From assembly GCA_009763385.1 (NCBI GenBank), contig CM019829.1, positions 35,443,705 to 35,507,704 on the forward strand: DNA of 64,000 nt. Direction: 5' to 3'. The notes beneath the pieces were generated by a model. That model did not search any database and was not told the origin of the DNA. It saw only the letters and a list, made by a program, of their open reading frames with translations. A program made the position numbers and the translations under genes. The stretch is from Coix lacryma-jobi var. lacryma-jobi. Its lineage: Eukaryota; Streptophyta; Magnoliopsida; Poales; Poaceae. Of this stretch, positions 1 to 10,800 are shown one piece after another. Within the stretch, counting starts at the first letter, position 1; each line of letters opens with the position of its first letter.

Positions 1-406
1 TTCCAAATTCGGCATATACTGAGGCATGAAAATCATGAAGCCAACATATTAGCCCAGCAAGCTGGCTATAGTGTCAGTAGGCGTAATTTTCACATAAAGC
101 CGATGCATCAGTGTTGGAAGGTTTATGTACAAGTCACAAAGAATCAGTTCGATCGGCTCGTTTAGCCGACTAGATTGGTTTTGAACCAATTCAGCTGATT
201 TACTCAGGCGACCAGGTCAGTTTGAGCTTACTTGGTCGGATTGCTTGACCGACCAGGTTGGCTGTGAATTAGGTCAGTCAGTTCGTCCGATTGACCTAGT
301 CAATCTTGGAACGTTTGGTCAAGTTGGCTCTTCTGCGGATCTTACGGATCGGTCCAATTTAATTACTAATGAGAATGAGGCCGATTTAGAAGATTGAAGG
401 ACTCCC

Positions 407-775
407 TTGTTAAAATATCTTCGTGATCCAAATACTAGAGTTGATCAAAGTGTTCGGCGGGGTGCATTCAAATATGTATTGCACAATGATGAGCTTTACC
501 GAAGAACCGTTGAAGATTTACTACTTAAGTATTTGGGACCTGATCAGGCGAAAGTAGCTATGGGAGAGGTCCATGAAGGTATTTGTGGTACGCATCAATC
601 GGCCCCGAAAATGAAATGGTTACGACTCGGATTTTTTTGGCCTACTATGATGGCCGATTGTTTTCGTTATTACAAAGGATGTGAAGGGTGTCAACGGTTT
701 GGAAATATACAGCTTGCACCTGTTGTTATGCTTCATCCTATCATCAAGCCGTGCCTTTTCGTGGTTGGGGGCTAG
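407..775 (+). pseudogene. Gypsy integrase zinc-finger region
   Basis: A 122-residue open stretch of a gypsy integrase. It contains an HHCC zinc-binding module: VHEGICGTHQ supplies the histidines and CEGC the cysteines, with the WPTMMAD stretch between, as is usual in plant gypsy integrases. It stops at 775 while the homologous frame continues, so the gene is interrupted. The RNase H tail lies upstream and the integrase core follows. Confidence 0.8.
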
Positions 776-1640
776 ACTTCATTGACCAAATACATCCCCC
801 GTCTTCAAAGGGACATCGCTTTGTCCTGGTCGCTACGGATTATTTCACTAAATAGACTGAAGCAGTACCTTTGAAGAACATGACACATAAGGAGGTAATT
901 GAGTTTATTACTGAGCATATTATACATAGATTCAATATTCCTCAGCGCTTACTACAGATCAAGAACTTCTTTTATTTCTAAAGAAGTGCGAGATTTTGCT
1001 AAATTATATAAGATAAAGATGCTTAATTCATCTCCATACTATGCTCAAGCTAATGGCCAAGCTGAGTCTAGTAACAAGACTTTGATCAAGCTTATCAAGA
1101 AGAAGATTGAGGATAACCCGAGAAAGTGGCATGAGGTTTTGTCTGAAGCTCTGTGGGCTCATCGTATATCAAATCTGTGGGCTCATCGTATATCAAAACA
1201 TGGCGCTACAAAAGTTACTCCTTTCGAGCTGGTATATGGCCAAGAAGCAGTGTTGCCTGTTGAGGTAAATCTAGATGCATATAGACTTGCCAAGCAAAAT
1301 GATTATCTACTGTTATGTATCATTGATGCCATGATGGACAACATTGATGAGGTGATCGACAAGAGATTGAAGGCTTAAGGAGATGGAGAAAGACAAAGCC
1401 TAAGTTGCCAGAGCTTACAACAAGAAAGTGAAGAGTAAATCGTTTCAAGTGGGAGAATTAGTACGGAAAAACTATATTGCCGCTTGATCAAAGAGCAATA
1501 AGTTTGGCAAGTGGTCGCTAAGTGGGAAGGTCCTTATAAAGTGATCAAAGTGATATTCGGGAATGCATATATACTAGAGACATTACAAGTGAAAGTCTCC
1601 CAAGAGCAATAAACTGAAGGTATTTGAAAAGTACTTTCCA
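776..1640 (+). pseudogene. Gypsy integrase core and C-terminal tail, broken
   Basis: The integrase catalytic region continues after 776 with internal stops. The stretch 899-1378 has SSPYYAQANGQAESSNKTLI, the NGQAE motif holding the catalytic glutamate. A short tandem duplication (WAHRIS-NL-WAHRIS, 1157-1200) is specific to this copy. After 1378 come remnants of the C-terminal tail (RAYNKKVKSKSFQVGELV, then KYFPSV) in broken frames. Confidence 0.75.
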
Positions 1641-1799
1641 AGTGTTTGCAAGAGGCTTGAGGCTTCCAAACAGTGGCGATACATGTATCGCCCTTAGACA
1701 AAATGACTATGATTACTGAATGACCGATGAGTTGGACATCGTTGTTATTCGGTTTGTTTTTAGGTTCTACTAAATATCACCTAAAAAAAGGGGGATAGT

Positions 1800-2608
1800 T
1801 GACACTCAAAAGTGTCATATGCGAATAGTAAGGTTAGAAGATGTATTCGGCTCATAAATTTTGAAGACGACGAATTTATCTTCTAAATGCTTTGTATCTA
1901 AGAGGTCGGATATTATAAGTGAAAGGTCTGGTTGTTTGATGTCTTCCGACCAGTTACGTTTTTCCCGACCAGGTGCGCTGGTCGGAAACTTTAAGAATGA
2001 TGATGAATGTCGATCCAGGTACCGATTCGAGGATCCTTTCTTTGAAGATCTATGATCGGGGTGTAACCAGTTTGGGCTGTTGTTTACAGAGCCCATTAAA
2101 CCGTTTAGTCGGTTTAAGAATCGATGAAATTAGGTTTAACTTTGTTTAGTCCGGATTGGACTCTTGGATTCCATATTTTGATGGAGTTTGGGTAGGAAAC
2201 TTGGAGTGGAAATGTTTCCTATTAGGATAAGACCAACCCCTCTATATATATGAGAGGATCAGGGCCGATTGTGCATCCAACCCTAATCGACAAAATCAAA
2301 CTACTACCCTTTTTAACCCTTTTCCTCTCTACTCTGCTGTTCGACGTATCTCGGCGAGATCCGGCGGCGTTCTAGGCAGCCTTGCTGGTCCTAGAAAACC
2401 TCTACGTGCCCTCTCTCTGAGGGGTCTTCCGGGAGGGGTTCTAGAGTTATCAACACAAGGAATCAAAACCCTAAATCGACTTAAACCGGTCTCTAGATCG
2501 GTTTTATCGGTTTAGCTAGGTTCCTTGCTGTCCCAGGTTGATCCACAACCTTTTCGGACATTCTAGCCTCGCTGGTGTGTGATTCGGATCACTTCCGACG
2601 TCAAACTC
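1800..2608 (+). repeat. Gypsy 3' LTR (approximate end)
   Basis: Starts TGACACTC directly after a purine tract (AAAAAAAGGGGGATAG). It carries a TATA-like CTCTATATATATGAGAGG near 2240, followed by the TCAGGGCCGATTG leader expected of R/U5. There is no partner LTR in the window to fix the end. Confidence 0.55.
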
Positions 2609-2629
2609 ATGTATCGTTTCCTATAGATG

Positions 2630-3160
2630 ATTGCACCTCCATAATATTTCTACTAGGAAGGAAAAACTGTTTGCGAGGGTCTAATTGTCTTATGAGCAAC
2701 TAAAGCAACTCAGTTAGTAGCTACATTGGTAAAGAATTTGAAACTCACATTAAGCAAATAGATTGGCCTATATTGTTGTATTTGCTTTGCCTCATTAGTT
2801 TTGGGGTACTAAAATGATGGTGCCAAAAATCAAACTATGTAGAGGGAGACAACCCTTATGGAAGTCATCAGAGATAGGGCCATTAAATCCCCTTTGATCA
2901 CAATTCTAAAAGACTTATAAAAACTCAGCTAGAAATCTATCTAGACCCGGAGCTGAGTTATGGTTCATTTGGAATATAGCAGCCCCTCACTTCAGATATT
3001 TGAGGATATCCTTTGTTTGGGTTTCCTACAATGGTAAAAAAGATGTCTCTAAAGGCCCAAAAAGGTTTTTGTAGTATTTAGTGATGTATTTAGTTCAACA
3101 TCACCATAAATCACACCCTCATCTTGTCCAGTTGAAAAATTCTTGTTTTCCTATGTTAGG
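2630..3160 (-). pseudogene. L1-type LINE reverse-transcriptase relic
   Basis: The minus strand translates, with several stops, into a LINE reverse transcriptase front end. An NSAPGLD-type motif comes first, then IKGDLMAL, then PKTNEAKQIQQYRPICLLNV, the RT finger motif RPI(C/S)LLN. It is a 5'- and 3'-truncated fossil downstream of the carrier gene's last exon. Confidence 0.7.
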
Positions 3161-4635
3161 ATCACCATTAAGCCACTAACTGAAAATATTGTGTTAGGAT
3201 CACTCTAACAAAGCCTTCACTTTTGCTCGTTGATACCATTTGATCTCTTGTCTTAGCAAGAAAGCGAGACGCTCTTGCAAGCAGGTTTTAAGTTTAATTC
3301 ACGGAAGTCGGAAGATAGCACACATCTTCTGCTCTTTTATCTAACTCATCCAATTTAAAAACTAATCTTCTCTTTCTTTTTTCATAAGCCCACTAACAGT
3401 TTTAGCTATCCCCGTAAAAGGAGAACTGCATAAAGTCCTTATGTATGTCGCTTTGAATTGACCTTCCATTTTGTTGCATAAGCCCTTCTGGCATTTCGGT
3501 TTGTTTAATTCTCCTCCTTCAATTTCATGTTCTTAACTAGCTTGTTTTCACTAGTGTAAGATGATTTCGTAGTACTTCCTGGCATGTCCTGCACGCATGG
3601 CGAATCTCTTTCATCTTTGCAATTTCATCATTGACGTTTCATGCTCTCCGTGCATCCTTAATGCATATTATTTATGCTTATGATGGCAGCATTAATCGTG
3701 TAGACATCACAAAAGTAATAAGCAATCATCCAATTACGATGCACCTGTGGAAACCAAGTCCGTAAGCAGAGATTGAACAAAAGAAATCAAACCATACAAA
3801 ATACTAGGATGGCCTTTGCAATAAAATGACTTTAAAGTGGTGTCTGGACGAGTTATACAAATTTTCCAAATAAAAATAGCACAGCCAGATACAATTTCCA
3901 AATTAAAAAAAAAAGAACAGAATAGCCTGACTGCAAAACTTCGGAAAAATAAAGGCGTTAGATCTTTGATCCAGACAAAGGAATGAAAAATACCATTTAC
4001 CAAAGAGCTATGCTTAGACAAATGCATGTACTGTCACAACACAACTCATTCGGAGGGGTCGTACTTGTTGGGGAGTTCAGACATTTCAATTGGTGATCGT
4101 TTATATACGCAACATGGGATCAACTGCAAAAAAGCGGTCCTTCATTATTTCAAGGTGGGAATGTTCGTTCATAGCCAAATATGCCGCGCCTAACTCAGCC
4201 GGATGGGGCTAAAGTTTTGTTGAAGCCTCAGTTGTCGCAACATTCCGTTCCTCCCAGCTTGGTACATGTGCTATTATAATGATTAAAGTATGGCAAGATT
4301 CCTTAGTTTGGCAAAGAATTTGGTAAACTATCTTCACCCAAGTTTGGCAAAATTTTGTGGCTACATGAACCAAACAAAATAGGTACGAACTCACAATCGC
4401 AGTCAGCATATTTGTAGACTACGACTGTCTTGTAGCAATAGTTTGACAAACAGATCATAGAAAAAGTTTCTATATCACACCAAAAAAAAGGAAAAATTTC
4501 GGTTAGTCTCTTTTCACCTAAATCTTTGTTCAAAGCTTCCACTTCGACAGAAATTGGGAAAACGGCAATGCAACCATGATAACCAACTTCAATCTCAAAA
4601 AAAACTTTGCTACCTTGAAGCGTCTGATTAGGGGA
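3161..4635. other. 3' flank of carrier gene, no gene seen
   Basis: AT-rich sequence downstream of the carrier stop codon. It must hold the 3' UTR and polyadenylation region. I see no further coding similarity and no repeat structure I can name. Confidence 0.5.
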
Positions 4636-4863
4636 TTAGGGAGCCAGAAGCTGATGCATGAGCCGATTGATCATTTCATAGCTGGTAAAAGTAATGACAG
4701 CATTTGGGGTGTGGTCGTTCTCACCAAGTTAGTTGCACAGCCTCGGTAAAGGCAAGGAAAACCCTCCTTCTGGTACACTTGCTTTATACAGTCAGTGACA
4801 CCACTGTTACCGTGTAGCACCATGATGGTCACGGCCTTGTTCTTGCAGTTTGGATCGTACAAC
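4636..4863 (-). CDS. NDT2: NAD+ carrier exon 9, two frame breaks
   Basis: 228 bases, ending at TAA (4636-4638). Encodes [10 protein letters not shown], then [20 protein letters not shown] and a TNLVRTT stretch, then [20 protein letters not shown]: the third carrier repeat and the usual C-terminus. There is one extra base after the HHGATR stretch (about 4809) and a second frame break near 4713. Acceptor TTGGCAG. The LYRGCATNL motif is strongly conserved in NDT proteins. Confidence 0.85.
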
Positions 4864-7800
4864 CTGCCAATGCAAGTCAAATATCATCAGTGTTCAAAAC
4901 TGGAGAGAAAAACAGTGTGAAGTGCTATTGCATATCACGGAAGCAAAACAAAACTACAAAAGTCAACCGGCAGGAATAGAACCAGCAGCAAAACCAAGCC
5001 AACCTAACCTAATAAAAGGCACATTTCACGGTTTGGTTTGAATGGTTCCACAGGTTAAACAAATAGTAGCAGGTGATAGAGCTCTGGACCATCACAACTG
5101 GCTGAAGATGTCAAGGGTTCCACAACCTGTTGGTGGCAGATCCAACCAAGCTATTGGTGGCCTTGAGTACTGGGCACTGTAGCAATGCACAAAAATCCTC
5201 TCCGCCTGTCCCATCAGAGCATAAGACGACCGTCACGGTAGCCACCTATCGTGGAGTCTGCGCAACCTGCAGCTGCAACATTTTCCTACTCTGCCAAGCA
5301 AATTTTGAGGAAACTGTGGGACATTTATTTTTTATTGTCCATTCAGTGCTTGGTGTTGGAGATTGATGCAAATTCATTGGGATAGTAGTGTGCCTCGTCC
5401 TATTCGCCTTCAGATAGAAAAACCTGTGTTTTGGTTCCCCAATCTTCATGGCGCTTGTTATAGTGGCTGCTTGGTGGTGCATGACAGAGACAGCATCATT
5501 TTTTACAGCAAGGCACCCACTTTAGGGCGTTCGAAGCTTAGTCTCCCGGAAGAACTTTCTCTTTGTTTACTTATGTGCAAGTCTTCTAAGAACCTCTTCT
5601 TAGGGACTGGCTCTTTAGTTTTAGTTTCTATATAGTTTCTTTTCCCTTTTTTACAGACTTAAATCTATAAAATGAGTCAGAAGGAGAGATCCCCTTCTGT
5701 TTTTCTAAAAAAAAAAAAAAAACTGCAGCTTCAACATCTTCACAACTTCAGCCGCGGCACCGAAGGCATGCCCTAGTAGGAGGCCAGGAGAGCACTGTGT
5801 CAAGGATGGAGAACCATAACTTGTAAGAACACCACTCACCTCCCGTTCATGTCCACAACACTATATCATCGATTCCTCAATTACTTCCTAGGCAAGTGCC
5901 CTAGGCCAATGACATAGCTTTACATCTACCAGCGAGGGACAGTTAGCTGGGGGCAGCAACCTTCTTGCATCAACATCAGTATCACGGTTGAGGAATGTTG
6001 GAGTATGTGTATTAGGCCCATGTATTGCTACCCTCTCCTAGGGTTAGTCCAATTAATCAATTCACTCATTCTAGCATGGTATCAAGCTAGGGTTTCCCTT
6101 CTCTCTCTCCCTCCCTCCTCCCCTCCCTCCCTCCCTGTCGGCGCCTCTTCTCCAGCCGCCGGCGCCGCCACAGCCACCATGGCCGGCGAGCAGCCTCCCC
6201 CCTCTACCCTCTACTTCCAGGCCTTCCCTCCCCTCTCCAACCCCACCTCATGGGCGCGCGTCGCCTCCCCCCGCCTGGCGGCTGCTCTGCACGCGGGCGC
6301 GGGCGGCCTCCTCTCCGGCCCGGCCGGCCTCCTCCCTGGCGCGGGCGGCCCTCTTCCGGCGCGGGCGGCCTTCCTCCGCCCGGCGGCCAGCCCCCTCCGC
6401 CCGGTGGCCGCCTCCTCTGCACGGCGGCGTGCCCGGCCCGCAGCGCCCGCACGGTGGCCTGCTGGCCGGCGCGGCTGGCCAGTAGCCTCCATCGTCGCCG
6501 CCCCCCCCGCACCGCGTGCTCCTCCCCCCGGCCAGCAGCCTCCACCGCCCGCCGGCCAGCTGCCCGGTGCCGGCGGCCTGCTGGGCGCGGCGTGGATGGC
6601 CAGGGTGGCCCGCAGCCCGAAGGCGTCCCCTTTCCGGCTCCTCCACCTCGCCGCTTCTTCCCCAAGCCCACGCCACCGGTGCCGCCGTCGATTCCACCCT
6701 CGTTGCTGCCCGGGCTGCTGCCCGGAGGGCCAGGCGCGTGTGCGTGCGGCTGCCCTTGTCTGAGAGCGGGAGCGCGATGCGGCTGACGCCCTAGCTCGTC
6801 GCATCGCCGAGGCGGAGCAGCTTCTCGTCTTCCCCGTCTACCACGACGTCAGTGCCACCTCCTCCGCTCGACCGCTCCGCGCCCGTTGACCACAACGGTT
6901 CTCTGGCACGATTTGGCCGATCAGCTCGTGGCGCAGCTCCACTACCAGGCCGGTGGCGTCCAGAACATCAGGAGCCTGGTCCCTGTCATCCTCGAGCCTG
7001 AGTCACCCTCCTACGCCCGTGTTGGCAGGACCTGGTCCTCCTCACTCTCCGCTGCTACGCCCTCGACGACCACGTCCTATTCGACAACATCGTCTTGTCC
7101 TGGATCTTCGGCACGATCTCCCTCGACCTTCACGACCTCGTCTGCAACACTCCTGACGCTCGTCGGGCCTGGTTGGCTCTCGAGGGGCAGTTCCTGGGCA
7201 ATGCCGAGGCCCGGGCCCTGCGCCTCGAAGCGAGCTTCCGCACCTTCGTCCAAGGCGACCTCTCCGTCGGCGAGTTCTGCGGTCGGATGAAGGGCTGGAT
7301 GACTCCCTTGGCGACCTTGGGTGTACCGAGGAGGACCGGATCTTGGTCCTTAATGTCCTTCGCGGCCTCAACGACCGCTACGGCCACTTCCGGACCTGGA
7401 TCAGCCGGCAGCGGCCCTTTCCCCCACCTTCATGCAGGTCCACGACGACCTTGTCATGGAGGAGCTCACTCAGGGCCTCCAGCCTTGGTCTCACTCCGCG
7501 CTGGGATCCTCGTCTTCCTCGACTGCTCTTGCTGCTACTCCTCCGTCGCGTTCGTCCGCTCCGCCTGTGTCGTCTCTCCTCCCGGGGCCGAGCGGGAGTG
7601 GGGGGGCGGCCGTCATCGACGCGGCGGGGGGCGTGGTGCGGGCTCTGGTCATGGGAGCACTCCGGCGCCTCCACGGGGTGCACCTTGGCCTTCCTTCCAC
7701 AACCCATGGTCAGGGCGCATCTCCATGTGGCCCTTCCAGGCGGCTGGTGGCGAGCCTCGTACCCCGGCAGCCATGTTCACGGGCGCCGTCCCAGCAGCTC

Positions 7801-10800
7801 CTCTATTCTCGTCGTCGTGGGCACCACCTCCCTCCCACCTCCCGCTCCCGCCACCCCCTCCGCTCCGGTCGCCTTGGCTCCGCCTGCCGGGACCTGGCCT
7901 GGGCTGTCGGTTGGGACCCGACAACCTTGGCCCGCTACTACTCGGCACCATGACCCTTGCACCACCAGTCGGTCCGGACTGGATCGCCCGACTTGGGGGC
8001 CCACGTTCCACCACTCCCGACCCCGATACTCCTTCTCATCCTTCGGCCATCATGGTCGCAAATGGTTCTTGCATTCATGTCACTTCTGTGGGTGCCGCCG
8101 GCGCCTCATGGCTCCTTTCGTCTTTCTGATGTTTTAGTTGCTCCTTTTATGGTTCACAACCTTCTTTCTATTAGTCGTTTTACAGCTGACAATTCATATT
8201 CTGTTGAATTTGACTCTTCTGGTCTTACTGTGAAGGATTTGGCTTCCCGGCGTCCACTTCTCTCTCGATGTGACAGCTCAGGGCCCCTTTACACTCTTCG
8301 GTTTCCTCTGTCCTCGTCTTCTACTACTTCGTCAGCTGCTTTCGCCGCCACTACTTCCTCCACAACTTGGCACCGTCGTCTTGGACATCCTCGCCGAGAT
8401 GCTCTGATGCAGCTTAGTCGTAGTTCCGACATTTCGTGTACTCGGGCTCACGATGAACATTTGTGTCATGCGTGCCAACTGGGCCGTCATGTTCGCCTTC
8501 CCTTCCCTACCTCTTCTTCACATGCGACCCATATTTTTGATCTTGTACATTGCGACCTGTTGTCATGAGCATGATTCTCTCATTATTCCTGGACTTTTCC
8601 CCTACGTGCTAAGTCTGAGACTTTCTCCACGCTTCTTCACTTCTTTGCCTGGGTGTCCACTCAGTTCGGCCTCACTATCAAGGCCGTTCAGTGTGACAAT
8701 GGGCGTGAGTTCGACAACACCATTTCTCGTGCTTTCTTCCTCTCTCACGGCATGCAGTTACGCATGTCGTGCCCTTATACATCCTCCCAGAACGGCAAGG
8801 CTGAGCGCATGATTCGCACACACAAACGATACCATGCGCACCCTTCTCTTGCAGACCTCGCTTCCTGCTCGCTTCTGGGCCGAGAGCCTTCACACCTCTA
8901 CCTACCTCCTCAACCGGTTACCTTCCGTTGCCTGCCCAGCTCCCACTCCACACCATGCTCTCTTCGGTATCCCTCCTCGTTACGATCACCTCTGTGTCTT
9001 CGGATGTGCGTGTTACCCTAACACCACTGCCACTGCTCCTCACAAGTTGGCTCCCCGGTCGACTCGGTGTGTCTTCCTCGGGTACTCCCCAGATCACAAC
9101 GGGTACCGTTGCTTTGACCTTTCCTCCCTCGAGTCCTCATCTCTCGTCACGTTGTGTTTGACAAGTCTGCCTTCCCTTTCTCCACCACCCCCTCCCACCT
9201 CCACCCCCACCCCACCCACACCCACCTCCGACCTTGACCTCTTCTCCCTGTTTCCCACTGACGCGGTGGTCCAGCCACCTTTGCCGTTTTGCCCTGCAGG
9301 CCCTGCTCTACTGTGCCCTCCCGCCAGGCCCATCCCCGGCTCGCCGTCCTCCGGGGCTGCGCCTGCCCCTGCGCCCTGCGCGTGTCCGGCGGCTGCATCC
9401 CCGGTGTTGTGCCTGACCTGCGCCGGCGTGGGTCTGGCGACGTCGTCTTCGGCACCTCCCGCGCGTTTCGCCCAGCCGGTGCGCGTCTACCAGCGCCGTG
9501 CGCGGCCGGCCCCGCTGGACCCGGTGCCGGCCCCCGTCACCATCGTTGCCGCCTCAGTCACCGTCGTCTCCGCCTCTCAGTCACCTCCGGTGGCTTCTTC
9601 TCTCCCCGTCGACGCCTACGCCCCACCTTCGCCGCCCCCAGCTGCCCGTGTCACACTGCCGGTGTACCACCTGCCTCTCCTTCACCGACACTCGCGTCAT
9701 GTTCACCCTATGGTGACGCGACAGGCGGCCGGTGTCCTGCGGCCCTGAGCTCTCGCCGCGACGCCCGGCGAGCAGCGGTCTCTCTCCTGTACCCTCACTG
9801 GCGTCACGCGATGGAAGAAGAGTACGCGGCGTTTCTTGCCAACCAAACCTGGGATCTGGTGCCCCGTGCCCTCGTCCACCTGGCTCCAACATCATCACGG
9901 GCAAGTGGATATGGACATACAAGCGGCGGCTGATGGCACCTTGATCGATACAAGGCTCGCTGGGTTCTCCGGGGTTCACTCAGCGGCCTGGTGTCGACTA
10001 TGATGAGACGTTCAGCCCCGTGGTGAAGCCGGCTACAGTACGCACAGTTCTCTCTCACTGGCCCTCTCTCGCTCATGGCTCGTGCATCAGCTGGATGTCA
10101 AGAATGCTTTTCTCCACGGACACATGCTGAGACAGTCTACTGCAGCCAGCCTGCGGGCTTTGTTGACTCTTCTCGCCCTGATATGGTCTGCCGGCTCAAC
10201 AAGACCCTCTACGGCCTCAAGCAGGCCCCTCGGGCTTGGTACTCTCTCGTTTTGTTGCTTTCCTGCTGACACTGGGCTTTGTGGAGGCAAAGTCAGATAC
10301 TTCTCTATTCATCTATCACCACAGTGGTGAGACTGCCTATCTGCTGCTCTATGTCGATGATATTGTGCTCACAGCCTCCAGTCCATCACTGCTCCGGGCG
10401 GATCATTACCTCTCTTCAGCAGGAGTTTGCTATGAAGGATCTCGGTGTGCTGCATCACATCCTCGGGGTCACAGTTAAGCCTCGGTCTAGCGGTCTCTTT
10501 CACCAGCGGCAGTACACTCTTGATATCCTTGAGCGGGCTGGGATGACTGACTGCAAGCCCTGCTCCACCCTAGTTGACACTCAGGCCAAGTTGTCAGAGG
10601 TCGAGGGCACCACAGTGACTAACCCCACTGCGTACAGGAGTCTTGCAGGGGCACTTCAGTACCTCACCTTCACCCACTCGGACATCACATATGCAGTCTA
10701 GCAGGTTGCCTTCACATGCATGATCCGCACGAGCCTCACCTCACTGCTCTCAAGCGTCTCCTCCGCTACCTCCTCGGCACTGTCGACTACGGCCTGCTCC

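Larger units (their letters stand above)
1..2608 (+). mobile_element. Ty3/gypsy retrotransposon 3' portion (Tat-like), truncated by window edge
   Basis: The left edge of the window cuts a gypsy-type polyprotein. Order seen: RNase H-like tail (HENHEANILAQQAG near residue 10), integrase zinc finger, integrase core, C-terminal tail, polypurine tract (about 1781-1796) and the start of a 3' LTR at 1800 (TGACACTC). RNase H upstream of integrase fits gypsy. No chromodomain is visible, and the reading frame is broken several times, so this is an old copy. The LTR end is placed near 2603-2608 only by a CA and is uncertain. Confidence 0.75.

Noticed and set aside
6204..6804. Several long overlapping open frames on both strands
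   Set aside because: The sequence is extremely GC-rich, so stops are rare in every frame. Only the plus-strand gag of Copia-A has support from neighbours.
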